NCBI GenBank assembly: GCA_018651745.1
Contig: JABIDL010000023.1
Location: 1-10,219, forward strand
Origin: Candidatus Neomarinimicrobiota bacterium
GTDB lineage: Bacteria; Fidelibacterota; Marinisomatia; Marinisomatales; TCS55
DNA: 10,219 bases
Reading direction: 5' to 3'
Shown: piece after piece, positions 6,023 through 10,219 of the stretch
Layout of the letters: the number at the start of each line of letters is the position of its first letter
Numbering within the stretch: the first letter of the stretch is position 1
Notes under the pieces: generated by a model
Told to the model about the DNA's origin: nothing
Seen by the model: only the letters and a program-made list of their open reading frames with translations
Databases searched by the model: none
Position numbers and translations under genes: made by a program

Positions 6023-7220
6023 CTGCATCCTCCCAGGTCATAAAATCAAGTTCGCCACTTTCGATTCGTTCGGCAATGGCTTCAAATTCGCCCCATGCTT
6101 TCTTATGGTCAATTCCCATCTTTTCAAGCAAAGGTTTATTATCAACGCCGTGCCAGTGTAACTGACACACATTATACGGATGTGCTCCCATGGCTAATGC
6201 TGCAAATTGCGCATCAGACAAAACAGGAATGCCCACATTTCTCCCATGAGCTTGTGCTGCAAATTGACTTTTATCCAATGTGGTTACACAACCCGTGTCA
6301 TGAGTAATGGTCACATCCGGATCTGCTTCTTCTTTCATCCGTTCAATTTTTCGTATAGTAGAAAAGGATCGTGAAAAATCTCGACTCACCAAAATATGGC
6401 GAAATCCAAATCCACAGCAATCGTGCCAAGTGGAATAATCCGCCGCCGTGGCACCTAATGCTTCCACGAGCCCCGTTACAATAGCCGTTCGTTGACCATC
6501 ATATAATTCCCTATCATAAATTGCATCTTCCACCACCAATTTATGATAATGACAAGCAGGATGAACTGTTGTGGTAATATTTCTAAAATCAACAACTTGC
6601 CGTTCTGCTATACGATGTCGCATCACATGAATCCATTCAGAATAATGAACAATTTCTTCTGGAAAGACAAATGGCATTTTCAAACGATCCATAATTCGGC
6701 GGACTTGGTCCCGTAATTCAGGATGATGGATGATTTCTTCCCGTGTTTCTTTATAATGCCCAAAACTTGTTCCACAGTGAATGAGTGGAAAATACCCATC
6801 CAATTTTGCCTGGGCGAAATTTCTTACAGCAATCGCCGCTTGAGCTGCAGGATTTGATGTGGATGAAGCATAATAATTCCAAGCCGTGCAGGAAGATTGA
6901 TCTTTTGGATCATAATAATCCAATCCAAATTGACGATGTAACCAGAATATTGCGGTAGAATATCCGGGAATATGTCCGCACTGCCCACAGGATTTATGAT
7001 GCCACGTATGTTCAATGGGGATTTTTTTCTTTCGGCCATATTTTGTTTCTACTTCCACAATTGGTTCTGGCACACGATGGACTTCTAATTCGCCTTTCGC
7101 TTCCAATTCAAATAATTTTTCCCGATAATCTTCCGTTGGCGGTTTCCCATCACGGACAAATTCTCTTAAAGGAACTTTAGATTCCGTATGAACCGCTGGC
7201 GCTTGTGTTGTTGTTTCCAT
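6012..7220 (-). CDS. shdrB1: sHdrB1, HdrB-like CCG-domain subunit
   Basis: A 402-residue HdrB-like protein with two modified CCG domains. Candidate cluster ligands are KSCGQCG (C78, C81), SSCTAW (C111) and HCGTSFGH (C149), then HPACHYHK (C223), HDCCGFGFRH (C268/C269) and DTGCVTTLDKSQ (C311). In the second domain the usual last CxxC is C-x-x-T, so the classical non-cubane site may lack a ligand. Many His residues near the cysteines could substitute. In Hdr, this subunit holds the catalytic noncubane clusters; in sHdr it is thought to form the core with C1 and A, acting on lipoate-bound sulfur. The start ATG at 7220 has GGGA upstream and lies 10 nt after the shdrC1 stop. Confidence 0.9.
   Translation of the reverse strand: METTTQAPAVHTESKVPLREFVRDGKPPTEDYREKLFELEAKGELEVHRVPEPIVEVETKYGRKKKIPIEHTWHHKSCGQCGHIPGYSTAIFWLHRQFGLDYYDPKDQSSCTAWNYYASSTSNPAAQAAIAVRNFAQAKLDGYFPLIHCGTSFGHYKETREEIIHHPELRDQVRRIMDRLKMPFVFPEEIVHYSEWIHVMRHRIAERQVVDFRNITTTVHPACHYHKLVVEDAIYDRELYDGQRTAIVTGLVEALGATAADYSTWHDCCGFGFRHILVSRDFSRSFSTIRKIERMKEEADPDVTITHDTGCVTTLDKSQFAAQAHGRNVGIPVLSDAQFAALAMGAHPYNVCQLHWHGVDNKPLLEKMGIDHKKAWGEFEAIAERIESGELDFMTWEDADVK
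6029..6034 (-). promoter_or_regulatory. Shine-Dalgarno site fixing the shdrA start
   Basis: Minus-strand GGGAGG lies inside the end of shdrB1, exactly 6 nt upstream of the ATG at 6020-6022. It abuts the alternative ATG at 6026-6028, which would leave no spacer, so the shorter start is favoured. Confidence 0.75.
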
Positions 7221-7230
7221 ATAATTCCCT

Positions 7231-7950
7231 TTATTCTTCTAAAACATTTTCAAAATCATCAATATCATATCCATTGTCGTCCAATAATTCTTCCATCACC
7301 TCTTCTAAAATCATGTATATACCTTCATCGATGCCTTCAATGAGCTCCAAATTCCCGGTCAATTTCCAAATCATGTATAATTCTAATCGCGTTTTTTCTG
7401 AAACATCCCAAGCCAGTTCAGTGGTATGAAGTGTTTCTGGTGGAATTGCACGACGCCAAACATCCAAATTTTCTGCAACGGCCTTTACATCTGTTCCCCA
7501 ATCTGGGAAAAAGTCTGGCTGAAGCATATCTGGCGCCACTTGCGTTCCAGTGGACATAACCTTGTAAATAATTCTACTATATGCTTTAAGGGCATCTTTT
7601 GCAGATTGCATACCGGCACGAACCGCTGCATCTCGCATCATAAGAATAATTCCACCTGGATTGTTTTCTCTGGGACATCGTGTGCAAGAATAACATTGAG
7701 AACAATCCCAAACGCTGTCATTCAATAATTCATAAAACGTATCCACATCTTCTCTTGCCATAATTTGAGCAAAAACCCGTGGACTAAAATCGTAAAACCG
7801 GGCAGATGGACATGCAGCCACACAAATGCCACATTCATAGCATCCATATAAATTGTGATCATAACGCATGTCATCTTTCACTTCTTTGAAGAGCTTTAAT
7901 TTCTCTTCATAAGGGACATCCATGTATTTAGCATCTGTATAAATTGACAT
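7231..7950 (-). CDS. shdrC1: sHdrC1, iron-sulfur electron-transfer subunit
   Basis: A 239-residue HdrC-like protein with two cysteine motifs: CYECGICVAACP (C37, C40, C43, C47) and CSQCYSCTRCP (C83, C86, C89, C92). The second has only two residues between its third and fourth cysteines, where the usual motif has three. The C-terminal third is helical and very acidic, ending DDFENVLEE. It should carry two 4Fe-4S clusters and link sHdrB1 to sHdrA, encoded next. The ATG at 7950 is preceded by AGGA with 6 nt spacing. A GTG at 7974 would add eight residues but runs into the upstream repeat element. It is the first sHdr core gene and follows the thioredoxin gene after 110 nt that contain repeat copy 2. 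Confidence 0.92.
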   Translation of the reverse strand: MSIYTDAKYMDVPYEEKLKLFKEVKDDMRYDHNLYGCYECGICVAACPSARFYDFSPRVFAQIMAREDVDTFYELLNDSVWDCSQCYSCTRCPRENNPGGIILMMRDAAVRAGMQSAKDALKAYSRIIYKVMSTGTQVAPDMLQPDFFPDWGTDVKAVAENLDVWRRAIPPETLHTTELAWDVSEKTRLELYMIWKLTGNLELIEGIDEGIYMILEEVMEELLDDNGYDIDDFENVLEE

Positions 7951-7956
7951 CTTAAT

Positions 7957-7960
7957 TCCT
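7957..7960 (-). promoter_or_regulatory. Shine-Dalgarno site fixing the shdrC1 start
   Basis: Minus-strand AGGA sits 6 nt upstream of the ATG at 7948-7950. The competing GTG at 7972-7974 has no comparable site. Confidence 0.65.
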
Positions 7961-7969
7961 ATTTTTTTT

Positions 7970-8098
7970 GACACGAAGACACGAAGACTCTAATTGAGTT
8001 TTGATATTTTTTGACCCCTTTGTGTTTCCCCAATAACAGGGGAAAATATTTGGTTTCATTTCAACTTTCATTTCTTTGTGTCTTTGAGCCTTTGTGGC
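7970..8098. repeat. Imperfect inverted repeat of the 'cacaaag' family, copy 2
   Basis: The left arm at 7970-7990 (gacacgaagacacgaagac) faces the right arm at 8071-8098 (tttctttgtgtctttgagcc then tttgtggc). Arm-to-arm pairing is imperfect, about 14 of 19 bases. The right arm differs from that of copy 1 at only one of 28 bases, while the internal sequence is different and longer. Inside is a 7-bp hairpin, TTTCCCC/GGGGAAA (8025-8031 and 8039-8045), with a 7-nt loop. It fills the space between the thioredoxin and shdrC1 genes, and the right arm is translated as the thioredoxin C-terminus. Confidence 0.7.
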
Positions 8099-8363
8099 TA
8101 TTTTCTAATTCTAAAAAATCTTTTTCTAATTGGTCGACTTTCGGTAATCCCACAATCCGTTTTATTTCTATTTCATTTTTATAAAATATCATTGTTGGAA
8201 TTGTTTTGATTCCCACCTTCTGCGCTATTGAAAGCCCAGTCTTATTTTCCAATTTGACCGTTTCCAAATTTAAATTGCCATGAGCTTCAGATAAAGCCCA
8301 CGCCATCTCCACAGCAGGACCACATCCCCCGCAAGCAGGATGTGTAAAAATACGAAGAGTCAT
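8061..8363 (-). CDS. Small thioredoxin-like protein with CGGC active site
   Basis: A 100-residue thioredoxin-fold protein starting MTLRIFTHPACGGC, with redox pair C11 and C14 and the cis-Pro loop KTIPTMIFYKN (P56). The region after the fold is short. It has no signal peptide, so it should act in the cytoplasm. Placed between lbpA and shdrC1, it may reduce or transfer persulfides or disulfides in the sulfur-carrier chain; this is inferred from context only. The ATG at 8363 gives the family-like start. A TTG at 8372 would add three residues and lacks a better ribosome site. The last residues (HKGSKTQRN plus ES) are read from the 'cacaaag' repeat arm, so the natural end was probably near LELENS. 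Confidence 0.82.
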   Translation of the reverse strand: MTLRIFTHPACGGCGPAVEMAWALSEAHGNLNLETVKLENKTGLSIAQKVGIKTIPTMIFYKNEIEIKRIVGLPKVDQLEKDFLELENSHKGSKTQRNES

Positions 8364-8391
8364 TTTGGCCAAGGCACATCAAGGCTTTGTT

Positions 8392-8853
8392 TTAGCCTTC
8401 AAATCCTTCACAATGGATGCATTCACCCATTTCTTTTTCTGTCATATAACCATCAAATCCAGAAATTGCATCATCACCCATAACTAATTCGCCAGAGTCG
8501 CCATCATAATCAGTTGGCTGTATTCGAACAATCCACCCTTGTTTATATGGACTCCTATTCAAAACAGTAGCATCACTTTCTACAGCATCATTCTTGGCTA
8601 CAATTTCTCCGGCAAATGGCGTCTTAACTGGCCCGACCCATTTCCCACTTTCAACCGTGGCAATGCTTTTGCCTTTTTTAACTGATTTTCCCACTTTTTT
8701 TGCACGGCAATGAAGCATGGCTCCTGCCAACGATTGGGCAATATCTGTCATACCCAAATCAACGGTTCCATCATCATTTTTTTTAATCCATACATTAAAA
8801 TCCACATGATATTGAAGATCATCCGGTAGCATACAATTTTTTAATTCAGCCAT
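8392..8853 (-). CDS. lbpA: LbpA, lipoate-binding (GcvH-like) protein of the sHdr pathway
   Basis: A 153-residue GcvH-like protein. The lipoylation hairpin is VESGKWVGP with Lys71 as the predicted attachment site, preceded by LGMTDIAQSLAG and followed by TPFAGEIVAKN and the PYKQGWIVRI strand, all typical of the H-protein fold. It is longer than glycine-cleavage GcvH, and no gcvT or gcvP is nearby. With tusA, dsrE3 and shdr genes alongside, it matches the LbpA proteins that carry sulfur on lipoate for sHdr. The C-terminus ends in CIHCEGFEG, giving a C145-x-x-C148 pair; two more cysteines are C7 and C49. The ATG has AAGGA 7 nt upstream. The dedicated lipoate-assembly genes expected for this protein are not in the window. 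Confidence 0.92.
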   Translation of the reverse strand: MAELKNCMLPDDLQYHVDFNVWIKKNDDGTVDLGMTDIAQSLAGAMLHCRAKKVGKSVKKGKSIATVESGKWVGPVKTPFAGEIVAKNDAVESDATVLNRSPYKQGWIVRIQPTDYDGDSGELVMGDDAISGFDGYMTEKEMGECIHCEGFEG

Positions 8854-8867
8854 AATATTCCTTTTTA

Positions 8868-9242
8868 CTAATAGGTTAATACCATATTACTATCGAGACC
8901 TTCATCTGTCATGAAGGCAGCGCCGACAACGCCATCACATTCTTCAATCAAATCTTCTTCTGTCATATCATGAAGTTGAAGCGCTGCAGAACAAACATAC
9001 ATTTCTGCATCTGCTTCTTTTGCATCACGAATAAAGTCCATAACTGATTTTCCGCCTTCTTTCGCATATAGCGCATCAGCTTCACCTTTTTTCATAAGTA
9101 GCACACCATCAATTTGGAAAATGATCATTACTTCATTATCCATGGCAGCAGCAACACTTGCCATATAGAAAGGTGTTGCGCATCGTTGTGGTGTTGCTGG
9201 CCCCGATGTAACAAATATGGTTACTTTTCCGTCTTCTGACAT
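8868..9242 (-). CDS. DsrE3-family sulfurtransferase (DsrE3B/3C-like)
   Basis: A 124-residue DsrE/F-fold protein. It begins with a beta strand, VTIFVTSGPATP, then RCATPFYMASVAAAMDNEV, the pattern of DsrE3-type proteins. The likely sulfur-carrying residue is C84 in AEMYVCSAALQL; C21 and C102 are further cysteines. Proteins of this kind accept and donate sulfane sulfur with TusA and usually form trimers or hexamers in the cytoplasm. It lies 17 nt after dsrE3A and 14 nt before lbpA, so it is presumably part of the relay to LbpA. The exact subgroup (3B or 3C) cannot be fixed by eye. The ATG at 9242 has an AAGGA site upstream. Confidence 0.85.
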   Translation of the reverse strand: MSEDGKVTIFVTSGPATPQRCATPFYMASVAAAMDNEVMIIFQIDGVLLMKKGEADALYAKEGGKSVMDFIRDAKEADAEMYVCSAALQLHDMTEEDLIEECDGVVGAAFMTDEGLDSNMVLTY

Positions 9243-9259
9243 TTTATTTCCTTTATCTT

Positions 9260-9769
9260 CTATACAAATAATTGAATATCTGCATCTGCAGCATATTCTA
9301 AAAAGGTGGCCGCCCCACCAACATCTACACCATCAATGAATTCTTCTTTTTGAAACCCAAACACATCCATGGTCATTTGACAACCGATAAATTTGACTCC
9401 GGATTCCAAACACATGTCTCTTAATTCTTCAATGGATGCCACGCCTTTATTTTTAAATGTTTGTTTCATAAGGCCAGTAGCCATTGATTCAAATCCAGGC
9501 ATATTTCCCATCAAAACATTTGGCATTGGCCATTCAAAATCTTGAAATCCTTTTGGGCCAAACGGCATTTTCATGGGCATAGCCGGATTGGTTGCAGGCG
9601 CTACTTTTGCCTTAATATCCTTTTTAAGTAATGTTAATCCATAGAATGTGAAAAAGATTTGAACTTCCATATCCAATGCAGCAGCCGTGGATGCCAAAAT
9701 GAATGGCGGGTAAGCCCAATCTAATGTTCCTTGGGAGGCAATTAAGGCCATTTTCTTTTGTTCACTCAT
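9260..9769 (-). CDS. dsrE3A: DsrE3A sulfurtransferase
   Basis: A 169-residue DsrE/DsrF/DrsH-like protein beginning KMALIASQGTLDWAYPPF, with the Met/Pro-rich central insertion typical of DsrE3A (NPAMPMKMPFGPKGF, then MPNVLMGNMPGFE). Two cysteines, C120 (LRDMCLES) and C130 (KFIGCQMTMDVFG), are ten residues apart. That matches the spacing of the Cys93/Cys103 pair that I recall from the archaeal DsrE3A, which accepts thiosulfonate and exchanges it with TusA. It acts in the cytoplasm with TusA, encoded immediately upstream. AGGAG precedes the ATG by 7 nt. The 53-nt AT-rich gap to tusA shows no clear promoter or terminator. Confidence 0.92.
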   Translation of the reverse strand: MSEQKKMALIASQGTLDWAYPPFILASTAAALDMEVQIFFTFYGLTLLKKDIKAKVAPATNPAMPMKMPFGPKGFQDFEWPMPNVLMGNMPGFESMATGLMKQTFKNKGVASIEELRDMCLESGVKFIGCQMTMDVFGFQKEEFIDGVDVGGAATFLEYAADADIQLFV

Positions 9770-9822
9770 AATAAACTCCTCTCGAGATTATTTTTATTTT
9801 TTATTGAATTATTTTAAAAGTA

Positions 9823-10059
9823 TTAAGATTTTTTAATAAAAAATGTATAAATACCATCTTCAACATTGTGAGACAGTAATTCATTCCCTGTTCGTCTAGA
9901 CCAAGCATTCATGTCATTGATTGATCCTGGGTCTGTAGCTTCCATTTTCAAAACTTGACCCACATCCATCGCATCTACCTGTTTTTTAGTTTTTAGGATA
10001 GGTAAAGGACAATTCATTCCTTTACAATCCAGCTCCTGATCATATGTTGTATCGTTCAT
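9823..10059 (-). CDS. tusA: TusA sulfur-carrier protein
   Basis: A 78-residue TusA with the canonical motif LDCKGMNCPLPILKTKK; C17 of CPxP is the persulfide-bearing residue and C12 precedes it. The second half has ATDPGSINDMNAWSRRTG and a closing strand YTFFIKKS. Length and fold pattern are normal. It carries sulfane sulfur in the cytoplasm to the DsrE3 proteins encoded next. The start lies 11 nt after the ArsR-type gene with GGGAG just upstream, so the regulator and the carrier genes are co-transcribed. It is a useful in-window reference for the divergent, TGA-interrupted TusA-like gene at 2041-2271. Confidence 0.94.
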   Translation of the reverse strand: MNDTTYDQELDCKGMNCPLPILKTKKQVDAMDVGQVLKMEATDPGSINDMNAWSRRTGNELLSHNVEDGIYTFFIKKS

Positions 10060-10070
10060 GTGACTCCCTT

Positions 10071-10219
10071 TTAGTTGTTTGGTATGCTAAATTCAAAATC
10101 CCATTCGCCGGAATCTAGTTTCGCCTGGACTTCGCTCATGCAGTTGAGAATTTTGCTAATAAAATTATTGGCCAAAGAATAAAAATATCGTGTGCCTTCT
10201 TGACGAAAAGTAACAATAT
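10071..10219 (-). CDS. C-terminal end of an ArsR/SmtB-family repressor, partial
   Basis: The frame is open from the window edge to TAA at 10071-10073, giving 48 codons. The peptide starts VTFRQEGTRYFYSLAN, which fits the beta-wing of ArsR winged-helix repressors (R-x-E-G-x-x-x-x-Y-x-L-A). It is followed by a helix with one cysteine (SKILNCMSEVQ) and a short acidic tail (SGEWDFEFSIPNN). The DNA-recognition helix is outside the window. An ArsR-type regulator (sHdrR/SoxR-like, persulfide- or sulfane-sensing) is known to control sHdr genes in Hyphomicrobium, and its position 11 nt upstream of tusA fits such a role. The helix cysteine could be one of the sensing pair. The call from 48 residues is good for the family, less so for the ligand. 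Confidence 0.78.
   Translation of the reverse strand, partial: IVTFRQEGTRYFYSLANNFISKILNCMSEVQAKLDSGEWDFEFSIPNN

Noticed and set aside
7951-7974. GTG start for sHdrC1 giving eight more residues
   Set aside because: It runs into the repeat element and lacks a ribosome site, whereas ATG 7950 has AGGA at 6 nt.
8025-8045. Rho-independent terminator between the thioredoxin gene and shdrC1
   Set aside because: A 7-bp GC/AT hairpin exists, but no T-run follows it on the minus strand (or on the plus strand), and the downstream genes need the same transcript.
1-10219. Genome-wide reassignment of TGA (to Gly or Trp)
   Set aside because: All other genes here use GGN and TGG, and no other recognisable gene is interrupted by TGA. 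Most stops are TAA or TAG, but two frames appear to end in TGA naturally. A reassigned code should show many in-frame TGA codons.

Overview
The window is one long operon-like block read entirely from the minus strand, so transcription runs from position 10219 down to 1. It encodes the core of a sulfur-oxidizing heterodisulfide reductase-like (sHdr) pathway with its sulfur-carrier and electron-acceptor modules. The DNA is AT-rich, ribosome sites are purine-rich and clear, and nearly every gene is closely spaced or overlapping. The source is probably a Gram-negative chemolithotrophic or sulfur-dissimilating bacterium or MAG. The GxxExxY gene and the 'acaggat' and 'cacaaag' interspersed repeats recall FCB-group or Marinimicrobia-like environmental genomes. 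That placement is an inference of low confidence.

Layout in transcription order. (1) The 3' end of an ArsR-type repressor (10071-10219). (2) The sulfur-carrier module: tusA (9823-10059), dsrE3A (9260-9769), a second DsrE3-type gene (8868-9242), the lipoate-binding protein lbpA (8392-8853) and a small CGGC thioredoxin (8061-8363). (3) The sHdr core: shdrC1 (7231-7950), shdrB1 (6012-7220), shdrA (4961-6022) and a conserved hypothetical in the sHdrH position (4178-4960). (4) An inserted cassette of about 640 bp with 'acaggat' terminal inverted repeats and a GxxExxY/PD-(D/E)XK-like gene (3687-4058). (5) A fused HdrC-HdrB protein, shdrB3 (2271-3566). (6) A TusA-like gene interrupted by one in-frame TGA (2041-2271). 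(7) The electron-acceptor module: etfB (1197-1943), etfA (250-1197) and the 5' end of a membrane Fe-S protein of the ETF:quinone oxidoreductase (EMO/FadF) kind (1-246).

How the parts probably fit together: sulfane sulfur is passed along TusA and the DsrE3 proteins to the lipoyl arm of LbpA. The sHdr complex oxidises the bound sulfur in the cytoplasm. Electrons leave through the flavin and Fe-S centres to EtfAB and then, via the membrane oxidoreductase, to the quinone pool. The gene order C1-B1-A-H-B3-etfBA-emo matches what I recall as the 'type II' sHdr arrangement, in which C2/B2 are replaced by a fused B3 plus ETF genes.

The most notable departures from a plain sHdr locus are these. An otherwise intact second TusA-like gene carries a single TGA at a position where the family has glycine. 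A GxxExxY cassette splits the operon. Two copies of a second imperfect inverted-repeat family ('cacaaag') are present. The C-termini of the sHdrH-like protein and the thioredoxin are encoded by repeat DNA. No stretch over 300 bases lacks a gene, and no RNA genes, CRISPR array or convincing terminator were seen.
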